A stretch of DNA of 64,000 nt. Origin: an uncultured Bacteroidales bacterium (GTDB lineage Bacteria; Bacteroidota; Bacteroidia; Bacteroidales; UBA932). The position numbers and the translations under genes were made by a program. Shown here piece by piece: positions 51,243 through 59,036 of this stretch. The stretch lies in NCBI GenBank assembly GCA_947588835.1, contig CANPZS010000002.1, positions 27,214 through 91,213 on the forward strand, written 5' to 3'. Under the pieces are notes generated by a model. The model was not told where the DNA came from. It did not search any database and saw only the letters and a program-made list of their open reading frames with translations. How positions within the stretch are numbered: position 1 is the first letter of the stretch; each line of letters opens with the position of its first letter.

Positions 51243-53732
51243 ATGAAAAAAATCGACAGGTTCATATTGAAATCGTTCGCGGGTCCCTTCGTGGCTATCC
51301 TGCTGGTCGTCATTTTCATCCTGATGATGCAGTTCCTGTGGCTCTACATAGACGAGCTCGTAGGCAAAGGACTGGGGCTCAGGGTAATTGCCGAATTCCT
51401 CCTGTGGGGCAGCTGCACCATGCTTCCGCTGTCGCTGCCGCTCGCCACGCTGCTGTCCTCCATGATGACGATAGGCCAGCTCGGGGAAAACAGCGAACTG
51501 CTCGCCATGAAGGCGTCCGGCATATCCGTCACGAGGGTGATGCGTCCGATATTCATCACCTGCGCCGTAGTCAGCGTTGCGGCCCTCTTCATAGTCAATG
51601 ACCTCGTACCCTACGCGACCAACAAGATATACACTCTGAGGGACGACATAGGCAAGACCAAATCCGAGATAAAAATACCCGTCGGCGTGTTCTACGACGG
51701 CATAGACGGCTACGTCCTGCGCATCGGCGGACGCAACGGCAAGACAGGGATGATGTACGACGTCATGGTCTACGACCATTCCGCCCATAAGGGAAACACC
51801 AGCACCACCGTGGCCGACTCCGGCATCATACGCATGTCGAAAGCCAAGGACTACCTTACCTTCCTGCTGTACGACGGCAACAACTATCAGGAGACCAACA
51901 CGAGAAAATACAGGGACACCACCTTCGCGCTGCAGAAAATATCATTTGCGAGGCAGGAGCTCATAATCCCTCTCGACAACTACGCATTCGAAAGATCCGA
52001 CACCGTACGATTCAGCGACGCCGTCAAATCCATGAACTTCAAGCGGCTGCGCGCAGAGCGGGACTCGCTCCAGAAAGACGCCGACATAAAGCTGGAAGAA
52101 CACCTGAAGGACGTCAGGAAGCGCATGCAGCTTTCATTCGCCGGACAACTCAACACAGAGGCGGACGCCCGGCCGGCCGCATGGTTCGACTACTCCGACA
52201 GCCTGGCGTCATGGGGCGGCCTTTCGGCCCGCACGAGGGGATACGAAGCCGCCGTCAGCAACGTGAAGCAATTCGAAATGACATTGCAGACCTACACCTA
52301 CGAGTCGTTCAAATACACCACCATACTGACGCTCGCGAAAGTGGAGATAGCCAACAAATTCGCCCAGGCCCTCGCCTGCCTGATCCTGTTTTTCATAGGC
52401 GCTCCCATGGGGGCCCTCATCCGCAAGGGAGGGCTCGGCACGTCGGCCATCGTATCCGTCCTGTTCTTCCTGCTGTGGTGGGTGATCTACATAACGGGAG
52501 TGAAGATAGCCAAGGACGGAGGGACATCGGCGTTCACAGGCACGTTCGCCGCCAACATAGTGCTGCTCGCCATCGGATCGTTCCTCACCTACAAGGCCAT
52601 CCACGACTCGACCATATTCGGCGGCGACACGTTCAAATCACAATGGAGAAAATACAAAAGCAAGATCATGTCTTTGTTCAAGAAAACCAGAATAGTATAT
52701 ATGGGCACGCCGGAATTCGCCGTCGCCCCGCTCGACGCCCTCATAAGCAACGGGTACGAAGTGGCCGGCGTAGTGACGGCCCCGGACAGGCCGGGAGGGC
52801 GCGGACTCAGGCTGACCGAAAGTCCGGTAAAAAAATATGCGGCCGGACACGGGCTGCCGATACTGCAGCCCGAGAAGCTCAAAGATCCTGAATTCCTCGA
52901 GGCCCTCGCCGCATGGAAAGCCGACCTGTTCGTAGTCGTCGGCTTCAGGATGCTGCCAGAGGTCGTATGGACGATGCCGAAGCTCGGCACTTTCAACCTG
53001 CATGCCTCCCTTCTGCCGCAATACAGGGGAGCCGCCCCCATCAACTGGGCCATAATCAACGGGGAAAACATGACCGGCGTCACCACCTTCATGATAGACC
53101 GCCAGATCGACACGGGCGGCATCATCCTCCGCCAGGAATGCCGCATCGAAGCCGAAGACACCTTCAAAGACTTGCACGACAAGCTCATGCGCATCGGCGC
53201 CGACCTCGTGCTCCAGACGGTGGACGGCATCATCCAGAACAACGTGGAGACCCGCGTACAGCGCAGCTTCATCCAGGGCTCTGAAACGCTCAAGCCCGCA
53301 CCCAAGCTCACCAAAGAACTGTGCCGCATAGACTGGACCGACAGCACCAAGAGGATATACAACCTCATCCGCGGCCTGAGCCCCGACCCCGCGGCGTTCA
53401 CCGGACTCGTACCGGCAGGCGAGCCTGACGCGGAGCCGATGCTTCTGAAAATATTTTTCGGCGACAAAGTGACCGGAGAGGACTTCGAGGCGCTCAGGAA
53501 CCGATGCCGTCCCGGAGAGGAAACGGCCCCCGGAGACATACTCTCCGACGGCAAATCCGTATTCGCCATAGCCACCGCGGACGGAGCCATATCCGTCAGG
53601 GACCTGCAGCTGCAGGGCAAGAAGCGGATGGACGTAAAGGCCTTCCTCGCAGGCTTCCGCAATCCGGGAAATTACCGTGCCGCGGCCGGCACTTCAAAGG
53701 CCGAAACAGACAGGGCATTATCACTGCAATAA
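51243..53732 (+). CDS. LptG-type LPS export permease fused in frame to methionyl-tRNA formyltransferase
   Basis: One uninterrupted 829-codon frame. Residues 1 to about 465 are a YjgP/YjgQ (LptF/LptG) permease: three N-terminal TM segments with LSLPLATLLSSMMTIGQLGE, a periplasmic domain with a Lys/Glu-rich helical stretch, then three TM segments with FFIGAPMGALIRKGGLG. After a linker of about 25 residues (GGDTFKSQWRKYKSKI), a complete Fmt begins near residue 476: RIVYMGTPEFAVAPLDAL, active-site Asn/His in FNLHASLLPQYRGAAPI, catalytic Asp in IDTGGI, and a C-terminal domain. Codons read in frame across the join without a stop. An ATG at 52668 could start Fmt internally. Both ends of LptG are cytoplasmic, so the topology is compatible with a real fusion. 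Confidence 0.85.
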   Translation: MKKIDRFILKSFAGPFVAILLVVIFILMMQFLWLYIDELVGKGLGLRVIAEFLLWGSCTMLPLSLPLATLLSSMMTIGQLGENSELLAMKASGISVTRVMRPIFITCAVVSVAALFIVNDLVPYATNKIYTLRDDIGKTKSEIKIPVGVFYDGIDGYVLRIGGRNGKTGMMYDVMVYDHSAHKGNTSTTVADSGIIRMSKAKDYLTFLLYDGNNYQETNTRKYRDTTFALQKISFARQELIIPLDNYAFERSDTVRFSDAVKSMNFKRLRAERDSLQKDADIKLEEHLKDVRKRMQLSFAGQLNTEADARPAAWFDYSDSLASWGGLSARTRGYEAAVSNVKQFEMTLQTYTYESFKYTTILTLAKVEIANKFAQALACLILFFIGAPMGALIRKGGLGTSAIVSVLFFLLWWVIYITGVKIAKDGGTSAFTGTFAANIVLLAIGSFLTYKAIHDSTIFGGDTFKSQWRKYKSKIMSLFKKTRIVYMGTPEFAVAPLDALISNGYEVAGVVTAPDRPGGRGLRLTESPVKKYAAGHGLPILQPEKLKDPEFLEALAAWKADLFVVVGFRMLPEVVWTMPKLGTFNLHASLLPQYRGAAPINWAIINGENMTGVTTFMIDRQIDTGGIILRQECRIEAEDTFKDLHDKLMRIGADLVLQTVDGIIQNNVETRVQRSFIQGSETLKPAPKLTKELCRIDWTDSTKRIYNLIRGLSPDPAAFTGLVPAGEPDAEPMLLKIFFGDKVTGEDFEALRNRCRPGEETAPGDILSDGKSVFAIATADGAISVRDLQLQGKKRMDVKAFLAGFRNPGNYRAAAGTSKAETDRALSLQ

Positions 53733-54380
53733 ATGGGAAAAAGCGCAGTCATAATAGGCGACGGGGAATTCCCGCGCAAAGAATATCCGCTGTACGTCCT
53801 GCATTCGGCGGACTACGTCGTGTGCTGCGACGGAGCATTCAGAAAATACATGCGGCGCACCGGCGGGGACAGGCTGCCAGACGCCGTCGTCGGCGACATG
53901 GACTCGCTGTCCGCAGGCCTGCAGAAAAAATATGCCGGCCTGATTGTCCATGTGAGCGAACAGGACGACAACGACCAGACGAAAGCATTCCGCTACGTGC
54001 TTGAGCATTTCCGCGACGTCTCCGAAATACATATACTCGGAGGCACAGGCATGAGGGAAGACCACACCATAGGGAACATTTCACTGCTGATGGAATATGC
54101 CCGCACATTCGACCTCGGCGGCATCGGCGTCGACATGATCTCCGACTACAGCACCATATTCGCCATTACCGACAGCACGGAGCTCGAAGTGGGGGAAGGC
54201 CGCCGCATATCCATCATCACCCCCGACCCCGGCCTGCGCATAGATTCAGAAGGGCTGGAGTGGCCGACTTCGGGCGTAGTATTCGACAACTGGTGGAAAT
54301 CCACCCTCAACAGGGCCTGCAGCGACCGCGTGCGCCTCACTTTCTCCCATCCGTCCATGGCGATAGTCATTCTCGACTGA
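53733..54380 (+). CDS. Thiamine pyrophosphokinase
   Basis: A 215-residue protein that transfers pyrophosphate from ATP to thiamine. Motifs are VVCCDGAFRKY, VVGDMDSLSAG, DDNDQTKAFRY and GGTGMREDHTIGN, the Asp-rich active site of the family, with a C-terminal thiamine-binding beta domain. Its ATG follows the fmt stop directly (TAAATG), implying coupled translation. Confidence 0.93.
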   Translation: MGKSAVIIGDGEFPRKEYPLYVLHSADYVVCCDGAFRKYMRRTGGDRLPDAVVGDMDSLSAGLQKKYAGLIVHVSEQDDNDQTKAFRYVLEHFRDVSEIHILGGTGMREDHTIGNISLLMEYARTFDLGGIGVDMISDYSTIFAITDSTELEVGEGRRISIITPDPGLRIDSEGLEWPTSGVVFDNWWKSTLNRACSDRVRLTFSHPSMAIVILD

Positions 54381-54398
54381 GAATCAAGAAAAAAACAT

Positions 54399-54407
54399 TA
54401 TTTTTGC
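54399..54407 (+). promoter_or_regulatory. Probable -7 element for the NapH-like operon
   Basis: TATTTTTGC matches TAnnTTTG, 31 bases upstream of the ATG at 54438. The usual TTTG -33 box is not obvious. Confidence 0.55.
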
Positions 54408-54437
54408 AGTTTCAAAGGATTTAAAAGTAACCTGCAA

Positions 54438-55958
54438 ATGTTAAAACGAACAAGAATCGCGCTTGCAAGCCTGTTCTTCATCGGCATTACCCTGCTGTTT
54501 CTCGACATATCCGGAGCATTGCACACATGGCTCGGATGGCTTGCGAAAATCCAGTTCCTGCCGGCGGTACTGGCCCTCAACGTCGCCGTCATCGCTGTCC
54601 TCATCGTGCTGACCCTCGTGTTCGGCCGGATCTATTGCTCTGTGATATGCCCGCTCGGAGTATTTCAGGACATAGTGTCCCGCGTGCACGTAAAGGCGCT
54701 GCGGCGCAGGAAAAACAACAGGCCATTTTCATATTCGCCCGAAAAAAGACTGCTGCGCTACCTCGTATGGGGACTTTTCGTATTCGCCATCTTCAGCGGC
54801 GTACACGTATTCGTATCCGTCCTCGCCCCCTACAGCGCCTACGGCAGAATGGTCAACAGCTTCCTGGCTCCCGTCTGCGGATGGATCAACAATCTGCTCG
54901 CGGCCGTGTCGGAGCATTTCGGCAGCTATGCCTTTTATGAAAAAGAAGTGTGGCTCAAGAGCCTGCCCACGCTCATAGTCGCGGCGGCCACGCTCGTGGC
55001 GATAGTCATGCTCGCATGGAAGGGAGGACGCACATATTGCAACACCGTCTGCCCCGTCGGCACGACGCTGAGCTTTTTCTCGCGGTTCTCGCTGTTCCGC
55101 CCCGTGATCGACGCCGAAAAATGCAAAAACTGCCGCGTGTGCGAACACAACTGCAAGGCTTCCTGCATAGACATAGACAACCACGAGATAGACTACAGCC
55201 GTTGCGTGGACTGCTTCAACTGCATAGACAAATGCAAATTCGGGGCGCTCCGCTACAGATTCGCCTACGGGCGCAGGGACTCAGCTACGGAGACGGCTCC
55301 TGAGACCGCACCTGCCGGAGGCGCCGACAAAGGCAGGCGGGCCTTCATAGCCACCGCGGCCACGCTGACCGCCGCCGTCGCCGTGAACGCGCAGCAGAAA
55401 AAGACCGACGGCGGATTCGCCGACGTCCTCGACAAGGAGGCTCCGGAGAGGAAAATCCCCCTCACGCCCTTCGGCTCCGACGGCAACGACAGTTTCTACA
55501 GACATTGCACGGCATGCCAGCTGTGCGTATCGGCATGCCCCAACAACGTCCTCCGTCCCAGCCCCGACCTCGACCGCTTCATGCAGCCGGAAATGTCCTA
55601 CGAAAAAGGATGGTGCCGTCCGGAATGCGTGCGCTGCTCCGAAGTATGTCCCTCAGGAGCCATCCGCCGCATATCCAAAGAGGAAAAGACACGCATCGGC
55701 ATCGGTACCGCCCAGGTGGACCGCAGCCTGTGCGTGGTGGAGACAAAAGACGTAAAATGCGGCAACTGCGCACGCCATTGCCCGTCCGGGGCCATACTGA
55801 TGGTGCCGAAAGACCCCTCCGACCCTGACTCCAGGATGATTCCGAGCGTCATGGAAAACCTGTGCACGGGCTGCGGCGCCTGCGAAAACCTGTGCCCGTC
55901 CCGTCCCATAAGCGCCATACGCGTAAACGGGAAGAAAGTCCACACCGTAACAGAGTAA
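54438..55958 (+). CDS. Membrane iron-sulfur protein (NapH-like) with a ferredoxin tail
   Basis: A 506-residue protein. The first half has about 4-5 TM segments and the NapH-type repeats RIYCSVICPLGVFQD and GGRTYCNTVCPVGTTLS, then ferredoxin motifs CKNCRVCEHNCKASC and CVDCFNCIDKCKFGA. Near residue 300 a twin-Arg-like hydrophobic stretch (GRRAFIATAATLTAAVAVNA) leads to a second ferredoxin region with CTACQLCVSACP, CVRCSEVCPSGAI, CGNCARHCPSGAI and CTGCGACENLCP, as in NapG. It looks like NapH joined to NapG, carrying electrons from the quinone pool towards the neighbouring reductase. No nitrate reductase gene is present. Confidence 0.85.
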   Translation: MLKRTRIALASLFFIGITLLFLDISGALHTWLGWLAKIQFLPAVLALNVAVIAVLIVLTLVFGRIYCSVICPLGVFQDIVSRVHVKALRRRKNNRPFSYSPEKRLLRYLVWGLFVFAIFSGVHVFVSVLAPYSAYGRMVNSFLAPVCGWINNLLAAVSEHFGSYAFYEKEVWLKSLPTLIVAAATLVAIVMLAWKGGRTYCNTVCPVGTTLSFFSRFSLFRPVIDAEKCKNCRVCEHNCKASCIDIDNHEIDYSRCVDCFNCIDKCKFGALRYRFAYGRRDSATETAPETAPAGGADKGRRAFIATAATLTAAVAVNAQQKKTDGGFADVLDKEAPERKIPLTPFGSDGNDSFYRHCTACQLCVSACPNNVLRPSPDLDRFMQPEMSYEKGWCRPECVRCSEVCPSGAIRRISKEEKTRIGIGTAQVDRSLCVVETKDVKCGNCARHCPSGAILMVPKDPSDPDSRMIPSVMENLCTGCGACENLCPSRPISAIRVNGKKVHTVTE

Positions 55959-55962
55959 TGCC

Positions 55963-57321
55963 ATGGAAAACAATATGAACAGAAGAGATTTCCTCAAGGC
56001 GGCCGGTGCCGGCGCATTGGCCGCAGGCGCCGCTGCGATAGGATGCTCCCCACAGAAAGAAAGCGCCGGCGCACCGCAGGGCAAGGGCGAAATGCCTGTC
56101 CGCACCAATCCCAACAACGGCGACAAAGTATCCCTGCTCGGCTACGGCTGCATGAGATGGCCCATGATAAAAGACGAGCAAGGCCGCAGCGTCATAGACC
56201 AGGAAACGGTGAACGCGCTCGTGGACCGGGCCATGGCCGACGGCGTCAACTACTACGACACCTCCCCTGCCTATCTGCTCGGACAGTCCGAAAAAGCCGC
56301 GGGCATAGCCCTGAGCCGCTATCCGCGGAACTCCTATTATATAGCGACCAAGTTGTCCAACTTCGGCGACATCTCCGAAAAGGCGTCATTGCAGATGTAC
56401 AGGGACTCCTTCGGGACCATGGGCACCGACTATTTCGACTATTACCTGCTGCACAGCATCGGGCGCGGCGGTCTGGACCTCTTCAACAAACGCTACGTGG
56501 ACAACGGGGTCATGGACTTCCTGGAGAAAGAAAGGGAAAGCGGCCGCATACGTCAGCTCGGATTCTCATTCCACGGCAACCAAGGCGCATTCGACGACTT
56601 CATGAAGCTGCACGACAAATATCATTGGGATTTCGTGCAGATACAGATGAACTACATAGACTGGACACACGCCGACGGCGTGAACAACGTCAATGCGCAA
56701 TATCTGTACGAAGAACTGTGCAAAAGGAACATCCCCATTACCATAATGGAGCCGCTTCAGGGCGGCCGCCTCGCCAATGTGCCGTCCAACATAGCGGCGC
56801 AGCTGAAAGCGCGCGAGCCCGACAAATCCGTGGCCTCATGGGCGTTCCGCTTCGTGGGTACGCATCCCGGAGTGCTCACCGTCCTCAGCGGCATGACGGG
56901 CATGGAGCCTCTGGAAGACAATCTCGACACTTTCCGCCACTTCGATCCGCTCGACGAGGAAGAACTGGAATTTCTCGAACAGATGGCCACGCTGATGATG
57001 GAATACCCGATGGTGAACTGCAACGACTGCAACTATTGCATGCCCTGCCCCTGGGGAATAGACATCCCCGGCATATTCAGGCACTACAACCGCAGCATAT
57101 CCGACGGCACGTTCGCGCAGAATTCCGGCCAGAAAAACTACGACAGACTGCGCAAGGCATATCTGGTCAGCTATGACAGGGCCATTCCGACGGTACGCCA
57201 GGCCGACCACTGCATAGGCTGCGAAGAATGCATGCTGCACTGTCCCCAGAGCATAGCCATCCCGAAGGAGCTGCAACGCATCAACGAATACGTCGAAAGG
57301 CTGAAACAGAACACCTTGTAG
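55963..57321 (+). CDS. Tat-type lipoprotein aldo/keto reductase with 4Fe-4S clusters
   Basis: A 452-residue precursor. NRRDFLKAAGAGALAAGAAA is a twin-arginine signal ending in a lipobox (AIGC), so the protein is probably a lipid-anchored exported enzyme. Residues about 50-340 are an aldo/keto reductase barrel with the tetrad Asp and Tyr in YDTSPAYLLGQSE, Lys in IATKLS and His in LLHSI. A C-terminal tail has CNDCNYCMPCPWGI and CIGCEECMLHCP. It starts 4 bases after the NapH-like gene; the two probably form a redox pair. The substrate is unknown. Confidence 0.85.
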   Translation: MENNMNRRDFLKAAGAGALAAGAAAIGCSPQKESAGAPQGKGEMPVRTNPNNGDKVSLLGYGCMRWPMIKDEQGRSVIDQETVNALVDRAMADGVNYYDTSPAYLLGQSEKAAGIALSRYPRNSYYIATKLSNFGDISEKASLQMYRDSFGTMGTDYFDYYLLHSIGRGGLDLFNKRYVDNGVMDFLEKERESGRIRQLGFSFHGNQGAFDDFMKLHDKYHWDFVQIQMNYIDWTHADGVNNVNAQYLYEELCKRNIPITIMEPLQGGRLANVPSNIAAQLKAREPDKSVASWAFRFVGTHPGVLTVLSGMTGMEPLEDNLDTFRHFDPLDEEELEFLEQMATLMMEYPMVNCNDCNYCMPCPWGIDIPGIFRHYNRSISDGTFAQNSGQKNYDRLRKAYLVSYDRAIPTVRQADHCIGCEECMLHCPQSIAIPKELQRINEYVERLKQNTL

Positions 57322-57322
57322 G

Positions 57323-57398
57323 CCCCGCGCCACAGGACAGGCCCGGAACTACAAGACAGGCGCAGCACTATAGGACTGGCCCGGCGCTACAGGGAATA
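57323..57398 (+). repeat. Four degenerate 19-bp tandem repeats
   Basis: Four consecutive 19-base units with rough consensus CCCGGCACTACAGGACAGG begin at 57323, 57342, 57361 and 57380, directly after the reductase stop. The last unit enters the 3' end of the convergent gene. Units differ at 4-8 positions. Confidence 0.6.
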
Positions 57399-58085
57399 CA
57401 GAAAATCCGCGAGCTTCGCAAGATCATCCGTATCGGAGAACTTTATCTTCTCAGCCTTGATGAAATTCTTGACGGCGGCCTTGTCCAATCCGGGTATCTT
57501 CAGCACGTCCGCCCTGCTTGCAGGGATGAACATGCCGTTAAGACAAATGCCTTTGGTCTCCCTGACGGCGAGCTTTTCGCCGCCGTATTTTTCTTTGTCC
57601 ACGACGTCGATGGCCTTGTTCACCGAGAAAGGCAGGTCTCCGCTTATGGCCGACAGGGACACGTTCTGCGTCGAAGCGAGGGCGGATTTGCCGTAGCCGA
57701 TGTCCTTGCGGCTCATCTCCTCCTCATCCACGACGGACGAGAGGGCCACGACGCCTCCGTTCGCCGTACGCCGCAGCACCTTCACGAAACGGCCCGAGAT
57801 GCGGACGTATGAGTCGTCCCCTATCCGCAGGGCGGAAGCGCTCCTGTCGTCGGCCTCCATTATCCTGCCGTCCTTCACATAGTGGACGCGGCCGTTGACA
57901 AGGCACAGATTCACTTTGTCATAAACGATTTCCGTCCCCTGGTAGTTGGTGACTGTGCCGCTGCGGAACTCCTCATATACATAGGGCCAGGTGGTCAGCG
58001 GCTCGAATCCGCGGTCACCGGCGGAAAGCGACAGGAGGCACGAAAGGCTCAGGATGACGGCGGTTATGGTTCTCTTGATGATCAT
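57387..58085 (-). CDS. Secreted protein of unknown function
   Basis: A 232-residue precursor with a signal peptide (MIIKRTITAVILSLSCLLSL, cleavage near SAG). The mature part is mostly beta (IVYDKVNLCLVNGRVHYVKD, SYVRISGRFVKVLRRTANGG) with a Lys-rich helical C-terminus (GLDKAAVKNFIKAEKIKFSD) ending in a hydrophobic tail. ATG 58085 is chosen as it puts the signal first; an in-frame start 24 bases upstream is possible. I do not recognise the family. Confidence 0.7.
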   Translation of the reverse strand: MIIKRTITAVILSLSCLLSLSAGDRGFEPLTTWPYVYEEFRSGTVTNYQGTEIVYDKVNLCLVNGRVHYVKDGRIMEADDRSASALRIGDDSYVRISGRFVKVLRRTANGGVVALSSVVDEEEMSRKDIGYGKSALASTQNVSLSAISGDLPFSVNKAIDVVDKEKYGGEKLAVRETKGICLNGMFIPASRADVLKIPGLDKAAVKNFIKAEKIKFSDTDDLAKLADFLYSL

Positions 58086-58107
58086 GATGCAATATTCCGT
58101 TAAATAC

Positions 58108-58146
58108 AAAAATCCGCCGTCCCCCGGAAGGGGAACGTGGCGGATT
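58108..58146 (-). terminator. Terminator of the susC-susD operon
   Basis: On the minus strand AATCCGCC (58139-58146) pairs with GGCGGATT (58111-58118), with an inner C/G-rich extension, followed by a T run (58108-58112). It lies 24 bases after the stop of the Calx-beta gene. Confidence 0.85.
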
Positions 58147-58169
58147 CATGTCAAGTCCGTTTGCTTGTC

Positions 58170-59018
58170 TCACTGTTTGGTGAAAATAACTCCGGGCGGT
58201 ATGGCGTCATAGAAACCGCTGGCCCCGTCCTCATCGGGAGAAGCCGCGTATACGTTTTCATTGACTATCGTTCCGGCCGCTTCATCGTAGCTGAACACGA
58301 CTTCGTCCACAAGATCTTCTCCCTCCTCGTCAAGACACAGGAACCAAGCCACGTTGCCAATATCCTGCAGGGCGGGCACATGGATGGTATTGTCGGCGTA
58401 GTCATACGTCGCCTCCAGTCCATGGGCGAATCCGTTGGCAACGAGGAACGGGCACAGATCGTGCAGGATCAGGCCGTCGGTCGTGCCGTCAATAGGCTCT
58501 ATCGTGATATTGACTTCCTGGGCACGCCTGAACAAGTCGGTGATCGGCCCGGAAGAATAAGTCCCGAACAGGTTGGCGAGAGGATGATCAAGATCCTTGA
58601 TGGTAATCCTCGTATTGTATATGCCGCCCAGGGTAAGTCCGTCGGAGGCTCCGGTCAGATTGATGTAGAAATTGCAGTCCCCCGTGAATTCGCCGGACTT
58701 GTTGACGATATGTATGGTGATGGCCCCTTTGCCGTCGGACAGAGTGACGCTCCCTCCGGCGGGCTCGACGGTGAAGTCGGTGCCTGCCTTGGCCGTATTG
58801 TCCACTACTTCGAAACTGACGCTGCCGCCGCTCAGCGGGTTGCCGTCCTTGGCACGTGCGAAGACCGGAACGGTGACGGTGCCTGCATCCTCATTGAAAG
58901 TATAGGCTCCGGCCTCGAGCCTGGCATACGAGAAAGTTTCGAAATCAATCTTCTGGCTGCATGCGGCGGACGATGCGATGACGGCCGCGCCTGCCAATAT
59001 TTTGAAAATCTGCTTCAT
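58170..59018 (-). CDS. Calx-beta domain lipoprotein
   Basis: A 282-residue precursor with a lipobox signal (MKQIFKILAGAAVIASSAAC). Residues about 40-145 are a Calx-beta domain (EDAGTVTVPVFARAKDGNPL, FEVVDNTAKAGTDFTVEPAG), and the C-terminal half is beta-rich with no recognised motif (YDYADNTIHVPALQDIGNVA). It is the last gene of the SusCD operon, 18 bases after susD, so it is probably a surface substrate-binding lipoprotein like SusE/SusF, without sequence proof. Confidence 0.8.
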   Translation of the reverse strand: MKQIFKILAGAAVIASSAACSQKIDFETFSYARLEAGAYTFNEDAGTVTVPVFARAKDGNPLSGGSVSFEVVDNTAKAGTDFTVEPAGGSVTLSDGKGAITIHIVNKSGEFTGDCNFYINLTGASDGLTLGGIYNTRITIKDLDHPLANLFGTYSSGPITDLFRRAQEVNITIEPIDGTTDGLILHDLCPFLVANGFAHGLEATYDYADNTIHVPALQDIGNVAWFLCLDEEGEDLVDEVVFSYDEAAGTIVNENVYAASPDEDGASGFYDAIPPGVIFTKQ

Positions 59019-59036
59019 GTTTTTCCGATTTTAAAA

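Noticed and set aside
54438..57321. Periplasmic nitrate reductase locus
   Set aside because: NapH/NapG-like features occur, but there is no napA, napB or napC-like gene nearby.
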